A stretch of 64,000 nucleotides of DNA. Source: Siphonodentalium dalli (taxonomy: Eukaryota > Mollusca > Scaphopoda > Gadilida > Siphonodentaliidae). The notes beneath the pieces are model-generated. The model saw only the letters and a program-made list of their open reading frames with translations, was not told where the DNA came from and did no database searches. Every line of letters starts with the position of its first letter. Positions within the stretch are counted from its first letter, which is position 1. The position numbers were made by a program, and so were the translations under genes. Where the stretch lies: positions 35,962,918 to 36,026,917 of the forward strand of contig CP136062.1 in assembly GCA_032622095.1 (NCBI GenBank), in the 5' to 3' direction. Positions 36,258-48,264 of the stretch are shown here, one piece after another.

Positions 36258-37765
36258 TCAACGTATATCGGGCATAATTATAAGTAATCAACGTATGTCG
36301 GGCATAATTATAAGTAATCAACGTATGCCAGGCATAATTATAAGTAATCAACGTATGTCGGGCATAATTATAAGTAATCAACGTATGTCGGGCATAATTA
36401 TAAGCAATCAACGTATGTCGGGCATAATTATAAGTAATTAACGTATGTCGGGCATAATTATAAGCAATCAACGTATGTCGGGCATAATTATAAGCAATCA
36501 ACGTATGTCGGGCATAATTATAAGTATCAACGTATGTCGGGCATTATTATAAGTAATCAACGTATGTCGGGCATAATTATAAGTATCAACGTATGTCGGG
36601 CATAATTATAAGTAATCAACGTATGTCGGGCATAATTATAAGTAATCAACGTATGTCGGGCATAATTATAAGTATCAACGTATGTCGGGCATTATTATAA
36701 GTATCAACGTATGTCGGGCATAATTATAAGTAATCAACGTATGTCGGGCATAATTATAAGCAATCAACGTATGTCGGGCATAATTATAAGTAATCAACGT
36801 ATGTCGGGCATAATTATAAGTAATCAACGTATGTCGGGCATAATTATAAGCAATCAACGTATGTCGGGCATAATTATAAGTAATCAACGTATGTCGGGCA
36901 TTATTATAAGTATCAACGTATGTCGGGCATAATTATAAGTAATCAACGTATGTCGGGCATAATTATAAGCAATCAACGTATGTCGGGCATAATTATAAGT
37001 AACCAACGTATGTCGGGCATTATTATAAGTATCAACGTATGTCGGGCATAATTATAAGTAATCAACGTATGTCGGGCATAATTATAAGTAATCAACATAT
37101 GTCGGGCATAATTACAAGTAATCAACGTATGTCGGGCATAATTATAAGTAATCAACGTATGTCAGGCATAAGTATAAGTAATCAACATATGTCGGGCATA
37201 ATTATAAGTAATCAACGTATGTCGGGCATAATTATAAATAATCAACATATGTCGGGCATAATTATAAGTAACCAACGTATGTCGGGCATTATTATAAGTA
37301 ATCAACGTATGTCGGGCATAATTATAAGTAATCAACGTATGTCGGGCATAATTATAAGTAATCAACATATGTCGGGCATAATTACAAGTAATCAACGTAT
37401 GTCGGGCATAATTCCAAGTAATCAACGTATGTCGGGCATAATTATAAGTAATCAACATATGTCGGGCATAATTATAAGTAACCAACGTATGTCGGGCATT
37501 ATTATAAGTAATCAACATATGTCGGGCATAATTATAAGTAATCAACGTATGTCGGGCATTATTATAAGTAATCAACATATGTCGGGCATAATTATAAGTA
37601 ATCAACGTATGTCGGGCATAATTATAAGTAATCAACGTATGTCGGGTATACTTATAAGTAATCAACGTATGTCGGGCATAATTATAAGTAATCAACGTAT
37701 GTCGGGCATAATTATAAGTAATCAACGTATGTCGGGCATAATTATTAGCAATCAATGTATGTTTT
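36258..37765. repeat. 30-bp satellite, about 50 units
   Basis: The consensus is AATCAACGTATGTCGGGCAT followed by AATTATAAGT, with occasional 29-bp units. The period is a multiple of three, so a + frame (37039-37776, repeating MSGIIISNQR) and a - frame (repeating TYNYARHTLI) stay open. I regard both as artefacts. Units are highly similar, which points to recent homogenisation. Confidence 0.97.
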
Positions 37766-37790
37766 GTTGCATTTAGAGGCTTATAAAATT

Positions 37791-37925
37791 TAAAGTGGCC
37801 GAACAACATACTGTATAAATTCGCGAAGCGAAATTATACAATGTATGTTGTTCGGTCACTTACAATGTTATATGCCCATAAACGCAACCAAAAAATACGT
37901 TGATTACTTATAATTATGCCCGACA
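37791..37925. repeat. Hairpin plus one inverted satellite unit at the array end
   Basis: 37791-37861 is an inverted repeat: AAGTGGCCGAACAACATAC pairs with GTATGTTGTTCGGTCACTT around TTCGCGAAGCGAA. After it, 37895-37925 is a single satellite unit in reverse orientation (ATACGTTGATTACTTATAAT). The array therefore has a mirrored terminus, as in foldback elements that carry internal repeats. Confidence 0.85.
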
Positions 37926-37939
37926 CATTAGTTTCAACA

Positions 37940-38985
37940 TATAGAAAGAATAATCTCAAATCGATATGTTGTAAACAATCACAATTTCCGTTAGTCGAGT
38001 ATCCATGCAGTTCGAACGATTGGACGAAATATTATTGGCCGATTTCGCCAACGAAGAAAATGCGCGATAAAAGAAGTTCAAGACTGCTAAAGTCACAATC
38101 AACTTGAACGTAAACAAAATGAAACAGACGCAGAGGAACAACTAACAATTGTGTCATTCAAAATCACTTTTTGAATTGGAACAATACAAATTAGATACTA
38201 TATGAATTTGACGTGAATCCGCCTGATGCATTGACATTCTACAATTATATCACGAATTTGAAATCACGCTTTCAAAAATTTAATTTGAAGTTTGCCGATC
38301 ACAGTAGGTTGTTAACCACCTAATTGTTACAATTGAAGCCAGTTATCACCACCGCCATGGTATTTTCCACCAATTTTAATTATTGCTTGGCATCTTTTAT
38401 ATATAAAAAAATGCAACAACGTGATATGTTTTTACTGTTAAGCAAACGCTTTCAATTAACTGAGAAAGGATCGGTAACAAAGGACACACCATGAACACTC
38501 TAAGTAAATTCGCCCCAGGTTCAATTGACACAGTGCGAATGTCAACCCTTCCCGAATTACTACGCCGTTGAATCGGCCACTTACATCTCTAACGAGAAAT
38601 ACAAGCAACAATTAACTGAGGCGTTTTTAGGAATTGGCATATCAGAATCAAGGAAAGGCGTGATTCAAATTGTCATCGCGGTGTCATTGCATTCTGACCG
38701 ATAGTATCTAAATTTTCGTTTCCCAATGCCGGTTCGATTATTGGCACGCCCGCGTGTATACTGGTGCCGAAATATTAGAAAAAACATGTGTACCGATGGG
38801 ACTTTTATAAATAGAAAATTGGGTTTTCCGGTTTATTTAAAAGTCGAACTGCGCGATCAGGAGGCCGGTCACGGGTAAAAGGTGTAGATGGGAATTTCAA
38901 TTTCGTTTATTGTCCTTTACATTATTATGTCAATAATGTTGATTTTTGGTTTGTGACAAGCTATGTCAATTACCAATAAAAGAAA
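37940..38985 (+). pseudogene. Decayed coding-like stretch of unknown origin
   Basis: Several adjacent short frames look like former coding sequence. Near 38006 one reads MQFERLDEILLADFANEEN, then a stop, then KKFKTAKVTINLNVNK. Near 38702-38877 another reads FINRKLGFPVYLKVELRD. Near 38884-38982 one reads FNFVYCPLHYYVNNVDFWF and ends TAA. Stops and frameshifts separate them. I do not recognise the family. The position beside the satellite's mirrored end suggests the body of a mobile element. Confidence 0.35.
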
Positions 38986-39567
38986 TTTAAAAGATAATTT
39001 GTAAGTCTTATATTTCAACTTTTATAGATATTTTTCATTCTGCAGTCCACTGATGGTTGTGGTTGGAGATGGCCGAGTCAGCCGCCGGTTCGTTAATTAG
39101 GTGCTGGTTGTTCTGAGTTGGTCATTCGCGAAACCAATATATTTTATATTCTATAATTCAAATCATGGGTATATAATATATGATCTTGTTTATGGATATT
39201 GTAGGAAGGGTAATCTGGCCGTGTCAAATTGAGCTATAGCGATGGGATTTATCGCAGGACAACACATTTCGGGTTTTCGTGGGGTGTGTATCCGCTGGAT
39301 GTCTTTTGTTGCAGTATGTAACAATTATGACCGCGTTAATTGCTTTCGATGTTTAGGTATGAACAATGGCTGGACCATACACTCTTGGCGGGAACACAAT
39401 ACCTCCGATTTTTTATCCGCATTTAGAAGCTTTCTGGTGTGGGGAATGAGAAACCTGCAGTAATAAGCCGTAGTTGTTTGTAATACTTCGAAGGATTAGT
39501 TGTTTTAACGGCATTCTGAGGCGGTGAATTCATGTAACCAATATATTTTATATTATAATTTATATTT
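38986..39567. other. Intergenic
   Basis: An open frame at 39242-39463 has no recognisable domain and no splice or promoter support. Nothing else was seen. Confidence 0.4.
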
Positions 39568-39792
39568 ATGGCTAATAATATGATCTTGAGGGCGTTACCA
39601 TTTCTGATTATGGTTTTCTTGTTTTTAGTGACATGCTTCACCTTGTTGGATGTCGGATTCGCCCAAATACACATGTATGGTGACCGACTGATATACAACA
39701 CTGGCGACGCGAGCTCGCATAGCGAGCCGACCGACGATTTGTCGATTAATATGACATCAACGGTAAACTACCTCACACCGCTCAACGGATGA
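39568..39792 (+). CDS. Possible secreted-protein exon (uncharacterised)
   Basis: A 74-codon frame starts with a convincing signal peptide: MANNMILRALPF, a hydrophobic core LIMVFLFLVTCFTLL, then a likely cleavage after GFAQ. The short mature part contains one N-glycosylation motif (NMT) and ends in a stop. I recognise no domain. The first ~65 bases and the AT-rich leader are closely similar to 1815-1907 before the lectin exon, where the frame is broken. A possible splice donor (AACG/GTAAAC near 39760) could join this to a further exon. Alternatively this is a repeated intron/acceptor segment, since TTTCTTGTTTTTAG lies inside it. Confidence 0.35.
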   Translation: MANNMILRALPFLIMVFLFLVTCFTLLDVGFAQIHMYGDRLIYNTGDASSHSEPTDDLSINMTSTVNYLTPLNG

Positions 39793-39924
39793 ACAGACAC
39801 ACTGCAATAAAGCCACTTCACAACTTCATAGCATGGTCGAACAGAGGATTGCGCAACCTATTTCGTCTTGGATGTGACGGAATGTCTTGTGTCATGATTG
39901 TGGACAAAGTTACTATGTGCGCAC

Positions 39925-40190
39925 TCGGCCATTTTGGATCGGGTGGGATATGGGGTGTATGTTTAGGGAGCATTTGGTGCCACCATACAACACCCTTTTG
40001 TTTTACCAAAATCGGTAACGGGGGCGAAAACTTACATGGGTCCCCCATTTGGACCCCTCTGGATGCGGGCATTTTGGATCGGGTGGTGTGTATGGTGGCC
40101 ACCCAACTGGTGGGGCGTATGGAAAGGGTGTATTATGTGGCACCCAACAGCACCCTTTATTTGACTGAAATACACCTCGCTATATAGTAG
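39925..40190. repeat. ~140-bp repeat, two copies
   Basis: CATTTTGGATCGGGTGG begins at 39930 and 40070. Both copies continue with GTGTATG and a GTGCCACC or GTGGCACC segment. The open frames on both strands over 39789-40259 reflect this repeat. Confidence 0.75.
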
Positions 40191-40245
40191 GCGTCCATCG
40201 CCAATAGTCCGATCTGATCTTAAGGCGATTCTGCTGATAATAGTT

Positions 40246-41016
40246 CGACATATATTCACCTAAATTCGACATATATTCATGTAATTCGACTTATATTCAC
40301 CTAAATTCGACATATATTCACCTAAAATCGACATATATTCACCTAAATTCGACATATATTCACCTAAAATCGACATATATTCACCTATATTCGACATATA
40401 TTCACCTAAATTCGACATACATTCACCTAAAATCGATATATATTCACCTAAATTCGACAAATATTCACCTAAATCGACTAAATTCGACATATATTCACCT
40501 AAAATCGACATAAATTCGACATATATTCACCTAACATCGTCATATATTCACCTAAAATCGACATATATTCACCTAAACTCGACATATATTCACCCAAATT
40601 CGACATATATTCACCTAAATTCGACATATAGTCACCTAAAATCGACATATATTCACCTGAATTCGACATATATTCACCTTAAATCGACATATATTCAGAT
40701 AAAATCGACATATATTCACCTAAATTCGACATATATTCACCTAAAATCAACATATATTCACCTGAATTCGACATATATTCACCTAAATTCGACATATATT
40801 CACCTAAAATCGACATATATTCACCTAAAATCGACATATATTCACCTAAAATCGACATATATTCACCTGATTTCGACATATATGCACCTGGATTCGACAT
40901 ATTTTCACCTAAATTCGACATATATTCACCTAAAATCAACATATATTCAACTAAATTCGACATATATTCACCTAAATTCGACATATATTCAACTAAATTC
41001 GACATATATTCGCCGA
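40246..41016. repeat. 21-bp satellite, first array (~37 units)
   Basis: The unit is ATTCGACATATATTCACCTAA with an ATTC/AATC alternation. On the - strand the frame repeats NLGEYMS or ILGEYMS, open only because 21 is a multiple of three. Confidence 0.96.
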
Positions 41017-41616
41017 AATATTTTAGTGGTAGCTCCATTCTTTCGTACATGCGACTCTAACATTTATATTAAGAAGGTTGCTTCCTATATTCGCATTGGA
41101 ACTTTGTGTGACATATAAGCACGTCACCAGAAATACCACAACAACATTAATGATGGGCAAACGCTTTCTAGTTTAATGCCATGTAGACTTTCAAGAAAGG
41201 ATAACACTTCGCAATAATCTCCTGCGTTTCAATATACATTATGTTAGGACATTAAATCGCGAAAATGAGCATATATTTAAAGCTGTTCAAAATTACTTAC
41301 GAGATACAACTCACGAGAAAAATCTGATACAGATCTATACAGACGCTCGCCTCAAAATACAAATCGTAAAACCATACACATTGGGGTATCACATTTATAA
41401 CAGTTAAACAATAATCGTTATGGAATTATGATGAAAGGTGAGGTGGGAAGACCATACATTATCTACAAATTATATACAGTGATATAAATATACAAGTATA
41501 GACTTGTAGATAAGTTATTCATTATGTTAATACTACTAATAAACAGTGTTCTTATATAGCGACAACTCCATCGCCAATAGTCCGATCTGATCTTAAGGCG
41601 ATTCTGCTGATAATAG

Positions 41617-42555
41617 TTCGACATATATTCACCTAAATTCGACATATATTCATGTAATTCGACTTATATTCACCTAAATTCGACATATATTCACCTAAAA
41701 TCGACATATATTCACCTAAATTCGACATATATTCACCTAAAATCGACATATATTCACCTAAATTCGACATATATTCACCTAAATTCGACATACATTCACC
41801 TAAAATCGATATATATTCACCTAAATTCGACAAATATTCACCTAAAATCGACTAAATTCGACATATATTCACCTAAAATCGACATAAATTCGACATATAT
41901 TCACCTAACATCGACATATATTCACCTAAAATCGACATATATTCACCTAAACTCGACATATATTCACCCAAATTCGACATATATTCACCTAAATTCGACA
42001 TATAGTCACCTAAAATCGACATATATTCACCTGAATTCGACATATATTCACCTTAAATCGACATATATTCAGATAAAATCGACATATATTCACCTAAATT
42101 CGACATATATTCACCTAAAATCAACATATTTTCACCTGAATTCGACATATATTCACCTAAATTCGACATATATTCACCTAAGATCGACATATATTCACCT
42201 AAATTCGACATATATTGGCCTAAAATCAACATATATTCACCTAAATTCGACATATATTCACCTGAATTCGACATATGTTCACCTGAATTCGACATTTATT
42301 CGCCTAAATTCGACATATACTCATCCAAAATCGACATATATTTACCTGAATTCGACATATATTCACCCGAATTCGACATATATTAAACTAAAATCGACAT
42401 ATATTCACCTGATTTCGACATATATGCACCTGGATTCGACATATATTCACCTAAATTCGACATATATTCACCTAAAATCAACATATATTCAACTAAATTC
42501 GACATATATTCACCTAAATTCGACATATATTCACCTAAATGCGACATATATTCGC
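41617..42555. repeat. 21-bp satellite, second array (~45 units)
   Basis: Same unit as the first array, in the second duplicated block. It has about eight extra units and private variants such as AGATCGACAT and a TTGGCC substitution. Confidence 0.96.
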
Positions 42556-43069
42556 CGAAATATTTTAGTGGTAGCTCCATTCTTTCGTACATGCGACTCT
42601 AACATTTATATTAAGAAGGTTGCTTCCTATATTCGCATTGGAACTTTGTGTGACATATAAGCACGTCACCAGAAATACCACAACAACATTAATGATGGGC
42701 AAACGCTTTCTAGTTTAATGCCATGTAGACTTTCAAGAAAGGATAACACTTCGCAATAATCTCCTGCGTTTCAATATACATTATGTTAGGACATTAAATC
42801 GCGAAAATGAGCATATATTTAAAGCTGTTCAAAATTACTTACGAGATACAACTCACGAGAAAAATCTGATACAGATCTATACAGACGCTCGCCTCAAAAT
42901 ACAAATCGTAAAACCATACACATTGGGGTATCACATTTATAACAGTTAAACAATAATCGTTATGGAATTATGATGAAAGGTGAGGTGGGAAGACCATACA
43001 TTATCTACAAATTATATACAGTGATATAAATATACAAGTATAGACTTGTAGATAAGTTATTCATTATGT

Positions 43070-43335
43070 TAATACTACTAATAAACACTGTTCTTATATA
43101 GCGCCAACTCCCAGTTTGTTCAAGGCGCTTTACATATATACAAGTAACATGCACAACAATACAGTTCACTATCATAATGTTAGTGGTGAACGTTCACAGG
43201 GTACGACACACTTTCTTGTTGTAACTAATGTAACTGGAATTGAAATAGTGCGTTTTCAATTTATTTTTGAAAGACGAAAATAATGGGGAGTCTTTCACAA
43301 ATGACGGCAGGGAATTCCATACAGCTACAGACAGA
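43070..43335 (-). pseudogene. LINE 3' end (reverse transcriptase C-terminus and tail)
   Basis: The - strand frame reads VAVWNSLPSFVKDSPLFSSF then KNKLKTHYF, the well-known end of many non-LTR reverse transcriptases (WNSLP...SF...LK.H). Downstream is GTAAAGCGCCTTGAACAAAC then GGCGCTATATAAGAACAGTG, a 3' UTR ending typical of this LINE group. The 5' side is cut at a CACACATACACA microsatellite near 43340. Only about 45 codons remain. Confidence 0.8.
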
Positions 43336-43748
43336 CCCACACACACATACACATACACACACTTGGTATTTATTTTGGGCATCGCTGCAGATGCCACAGA
43401 AATAATTCGACGATTCGTGTTAAAAAATAACGAATATCAGAGATGTATTTGTTTGTTTTCAATGTTGCCGTTATCTACTAGATTATGTGCAAAAACTAAA
43501 TGTAGAAAATATGGTGGCTGAGTTTCAAATGAAATAATAGTATAATTTAATTTTACCGCCCGCAAAGTGTCGATTATGTGCTGAAGATTACAAAACTAGC
43601 AAAAGATATGTCAAAGTATCGCTCGTGCAAGGCTAATGTCGTTTTATAACCAACGGCTCAATTGCACTCGCGGCGGCTGCAATACACTCTAGTTCAAACA
43701 AACATGTCGTCAAATACGGTGAATAAATGAACATTTAAAATCAGTTAA

Positions 43749-44141
43749 CCCTTTACCCAAACAGAAGGCCCTGTGCCAATGCATTCTCTTATATATGCGA
43801 GTCGACCATAGGTCGCCTCGCATATATAAGAGAATGCATTGGCTTAACACATTAAAAATTATAAAATTGTTAAAGAATGTAAGAAAAAATGGTAAAAAGT
43901 GTTAAAAAAAAGATTTTTTTTAGGCCAATGCATTCTCTTATATATGCGAGGCGACCTATGGTCGACTCGCATATATAAGAGAATGCATTGGCACAGGGCA
44001 TAACTATAACCATCACAATGTGGTCAATGAGCCGGTTCCAATGATATCCATATGTGTATGGTTGTATTGAGACAGACCGAAGATATTTTAGGCTGTTGAA
44101 GCTTTATTTGGCCGGTTTTGGCCGGTTTGTTGGGTAAAGGG
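43749..44141. mobile_element. 393-bp piggyBac-type MITE with TTAA duplication
   Basis: TTAA (43745-43748) precedes CCCTTTACCCAAACA, and TTGTTGGGTAAAGGG is followed by TTAA (44142-44145). This is the target and end structure of piggyBac transposons. Inside are two hairpins (43773-43843 and 43922-43993), each with arms reading CCAATGCATTCTCTTATATA. The second hairpin is the exact reverse complement of the first, extending outward to GCCCTGTGCC. No coding capacity. Confidence 0.9.
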
Positions 44142-44145
44142 TTAA

Positions 44146-44838
44146 AAGATACAGCCAAATGTGTAAGTCAGGGATTGGTGTAGGGGCCACGAAATTCTAC
44201 TCTCTCTTAAAAGAAGGTACGGATACCCTCTTCAATCTTAAAAGTAATTGTTACATAATGATATCATAGTCAGCAGACAGCGCCGGTGGCCGTGAACACT
44301 CGATTTAGCTATTACAAGATGTGACATGTTAAACATGTACATTTGACAATATTTATGACATTTCAGTGATGTGCTATGTTGCGTACATTTATACGTTGTG
44401 TGTCCCTATTGGCTAATATATTACACGTATTTCATATTCATACATGTATATAGAAATGTGTACGGCATACATATACAACTAAATTCCTACCCTTTTCTGT
44501 TCTTCCATTTTATATTGTAAACCCACCAATTGTGCGATTCTAGTGAGGTATATACATGTAGGTATAAATAATTCGTTACAAAATAAAATGTGTTTAGATA
44601 CGATCGGTTCGATTCGATTAGACATCACATATGTCAGTTTCCTCAGTTAATATTTCACCAATTTAAAAAAATTCTCTATTTGGATAAGGCGTTAATTCAA
44701 TAATCTTCAGCAATGGAAAACGAATAGAACTACAAACTAATTATGGGTCATCAAATTAAAATTGATAAGGCATTATATTTGCCATACAATTCCAATTCGA
44801 AGTGGTTGAGGATTGCTCTCTTTATAGCTATGCAGTAA
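44146..44838. other. Intergenic without recognisable features
   Basis: Nothing beyond short frames was seen. Confidence 0.4.
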
Positions 44839-46652
44839 CAGTGCCCAGTTTCTTGAAAGCAACTTATGACATAGTTGGGACTTAAGATGTTCATAAGTTC
44901 AAACTTCAGTCATAAGTGCGTTTCACGAACAAGATCCTAACTTAAGATGATCTTAACTTTGGTCTTAACTTTAAGTCTGGGGTGAGGTGTCTTATTATAA
45001 ACAATTCAACTGAATATCATATTGCGAACATGGAGGGATGTTTCAGAAACGGTAGTAATTAATAACCAACTGATACGCTGACAGGGACGTGCCAGTGGTT
45101 GCGCGATTGGCGGGGTCTCCACTTCTAACCGTGAACCACCAATATCCGACTATACGTTTCTAACTGTTGTTAAAAAAAAGACTCTATTTCCACAGACTTG
45201 GACATCATTTGTTTTAAATATAGACATGAATCATTCGAGCTTCCAATTTATGTATACGTAATTTGAAACAATATAAGATAGGTTGTTAATTACATGAACT
45301 ATTGACACACCGGCTTCATATGCTCTGAATAAATAAACGCTCTTTATCCATACCATATCAGGAATACACAATAACGCAAATCGCTCTGTTCGGTTCCACG
45401 TCGTACACGTGGTGTTGTTTGTTTGGGACCCACTCGTTCTCTTTGTTTTATTATTGCAATGCGTCTTTCTGGGACATATAATGTCCGTAGAAAGGTAGTT
45501 CAAGTATTGTTCGACCCACTTCGATAGTGTGATCGCTGTTATGCTTGTATAATATAGGTATCACATTATTATATTCAATGTGTCGATGCTATGCGATATT
45601 TTGGTAAGAACAGGGTATGGGCAGGATAATAATAACTAACAAGCTCCGGTATATTATAATAATCCACGAACGTGAATCACAAATCTCAGATCAATTATAT
45701 ATTTATTACATTTGCATCACTCTGTTTTAACTTTGAAACGAATTACATATGCATGTAGTATATATAGTATAAATTACAGGCATTTAGCATATGTGTCAAC
45801 AGAAGCTGAGCAGATGACATTATAATCATTCGTATATGTATATGGCTTCCATATAAATGTATCTGTCGGACTAACATACAGCCTATTTGGAACATGGTGT
45901 GACGTAATATTCATATTATAGAGTAATATAAATAAAGAGCTTTTCGTGTTAGTATACCATGACTGTTGGCAATTAATAAAGAGCATTTCGCTCGGCGCTT
46001 GCGCCGTGATGCCAATCCATGCTTGAATCCATATAAGGACATTTTCAGTTCCCAGAAATAGATATATGTTTCAAAGGGACGTATAATGTATTCGAACCCA
46101 ATGCTAGCAACCCCAAAGGAGCGAACATATATAGGGCCTTGACTCAGTTGAATATGCTATACATATGCAGCCTCATCTCTAACTTTATGATGTATATAGG
46201 TCCCTTTAACAAATTGGACCTCGTTATTTTTTTTTATATGAAATGGATTATAAGTATATAGCTATGTGCATGTAAATGGAAACTGACGCGAAAACCAATG
46301 CAGTTAAAAAGCGCAAACAGTACGTATGTATGTACCAGCCACTATACTGATTATCGCCCTTGCATTGCAATATCCTAATTATGCTTAGACACGCTCTAAT
46401 ATCTACCACCAGACAACTTACCTAGGCATATATCATACACGGAACCAATATTGTATGAGCACAGCTGTAATAAATGGACGCGGACCAGTCTAAAAGCGCC
46501 GGAACTTAACTTCCTACATAAGATGGAGTTAAGACTGTTTTATGAAACGCGTTCGTGAAACGGAAAAGTAACATCATAAGATCCACCTTAGATCTTAGAT
46601 TAAGTCCATCTTAAGATCATCTTATGACATTGCTTCATGATACTGGGCTCTG
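44839..46652. mobile_element. 1.8-kb long-TIR DNA element (non-autonomous)
   Basis: The left end CAGTGCCCAGTTTCTTGAAA is mirrored by TTCATGATACTGGGCTCTG at the right. Related ACTTAAGATG, CTTATGACAT and GTTTCACGAAC segments run about 150 bp inward at each end. No transposase is readable. A target duplication is not clear, so two separate MITEs in opposite orientation remain possible. Confidence 0.55.
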
Positions 46653-48039
46653 TTCTCTAAACGGTATATGTCACCAAGTTCGTGTTGAATGGAAGAGCAT
46701 GTTGCAAATTATATAGTTCATCGATATATCTTATTGTTAATGCTATATATACCTAGGTGACCGAATCATTTAGTTTCAAGTACTTTCGGAGTTGCTCGTG
46801 ACAAGTATATACGATGCATCACTCTTGTCGTATTGATCTTGAAACGTTAATTTCGCTACGATTATTGTAAACTGATCGAGTGGGGTCAAGTGTCAGGTCA
46901 CAAACAAACAGGTAGTAACAATTCAGTTCATCGGATGCGTGGACTGCCCAATCAGTGACTCATTCGTATAGGTTACTGTTGGACAGTCTATGCCCCAGAC
47001 GGCTGACAATGATAATAAGATAGAAAAATTTACATAAAAACAAAATATAACTGGGAAAAGAACATTATGAAAAAGCAATAAAGACACCTCCACATGTGTA
47101 TGGCAAAGATGGGGAAATGGCTAATATAAGCGTCACACTTTCTGCCAAATCCCATTCTCTAAAATAATTATCTTTATATATTATACAACTCTGTTAATTT
47201 ATGGGCCTGATTTAGAGAAATAAATATGTTTACACCAAGTACTTTCGATTTCGCTGGAACGTATTAATTTGATTGGTCAAAGCCCTTGGATACACTTGGA
47301 ACGCATACAGCTTTAAAACATTCTACCAAAACGAAACATTAGTTTAACAGTTTACTATACAAGCGCAGTGAGATCTTTGTAATTCATTGAGTTGTTATAC
47401 AACTTACATTTGCCCGTAATTATCCCTCAACTATCGGAGAAGATTCGGTTATACAATAACTCGGGGAAGATTCGGTTATACAATAACTCGTGGCATTCAT
47501 CGGCTCCATAGCACAATGATAAAAATAGTAGAGAGACGTTAATCAGAATGTAGTCACAATATTTATCACTCAGAAGTGTGCAACAAACAATCAAACATTT
47601 ATGAAGAATTTCATGAACATTTTCCAGGCAATTTGACATCAATGTGAACGTACCATTATGGACTGGAAAATTCGATCACTCTGTCGACAATGAGAGCATA
47701 TGTCTAAAGACTTCACTCGATTGCAAATATAGACTTTTGAATAAGGCGCAAAGAACGTGATCCATTGAATAAAAACAGACTGATATATAATTGTATATCG
47801 AGTGTTATATTGACATCCGTGATATATTATTCTATTGTTATCGAATACTCAAAGAGATGTGAACGCTCTTAAACACTGCAAATATAGACTTAGATGCGGT
47901 GCAAAGAAAGTGAAACATGGAGTCGACAATACTGATGCATACTTTTGTATACGTTGGTATCGAGTGCAGTACTTTGACATCTAAACGCGATGATTAAATA
48001 TTTATCAAACACCTAAGAGACGTGACATCCTTCACAATT
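46653..48039. other. Intergenic; one short duplication
   Basis: GAAGATTCGGTTATACAATA ACTCG is present twice at about 47438-47490. TAAGACTTTG-like and GTGCAAAGAAxGTGA strings near 47745 and 47895 suggest an older ~170-bp duplication (TGCAAATATAGACTT in both). No gene was identified. Confidence 0.5.
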
Positions 48040-48132
48040 TATATAAATTCAACCGCCGGATATCCTCCAGAGCGTTACTTCAGTCCAGAATTTTCGGAGA
48101 GCAACGATATTTCCTACATTTGTACTCACAAG
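48040..48132 (+). promoter_or_regulatory. Candidate TATA promoter and leader exon
   Basis: TATATAAA at 48040 is followed after about 40 bases by a TTCAGTCC initiator-like site. A short leader then ends in ACAAG/GTAAGT, a consensus splice donor at 48133. The combination reads like a non-coding first exon on the + strand. No coding exon lies close by. The next good + strand acceptor before a signal-peptide ATG is at 62701-62703, beyond the LINE. Confidence 0.35.
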
Positions 48133-48264
48133 GTAAGTCTTTTCTGTTCTCTTGTACCTAAGTAATGCGACTATGTCGGTGGTTCCTATAGATGTAATGT
48201 TAAATGGAAATGTTTAGATATGTTTTAAAACTGTTGCGGGCATTGGTAATCCGAACGTTTCTAC

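Larger units (their letters stand above)
40195..43100. repeat. Large tandem duplication carrying the 21-bp satellite
   Basis: Copy one is 40195-41567 and copy two 41568-43100. Both start CCATCGCCAATAGTCCGATC, contain a 21-bp array, then GCCGAAATATTTTAGTGG, GTTGCTTCCTATATTCGC and a long shared flank. Copy two is about 167 bp longer, equal to eight extra 21-bp units. The junction at 41550-41568 is inside a LINE 3' tail (GTTCTTATATAGC) whose complete version ends copy two. Confidence 0.92.

Noticed and set aside
36258-37765. CRISPR-like array of 30-bp repeats
   Set aside because: There are no unique spacers; units are directly adjacent, and the genome is eukaryotic.
37039-37809. Open frames of 245 and 215 codons
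   Set aside because: They come from the 30-bp satellite read on both strands; no start, splice or domain evidence.
39789-40259. 132-codon + and 94-codon - frames
   Set aside because: Both overlap a 140-bp GC-rich duplication and each other.
40260-42592. - strand frames repeating NLGEYMS
   Set aside because: 21-bp satellite artefact.
43267-43521. 84-codon + frame
   Set aside because: It is antisense to the LINE C-terminal motif WNSLP.
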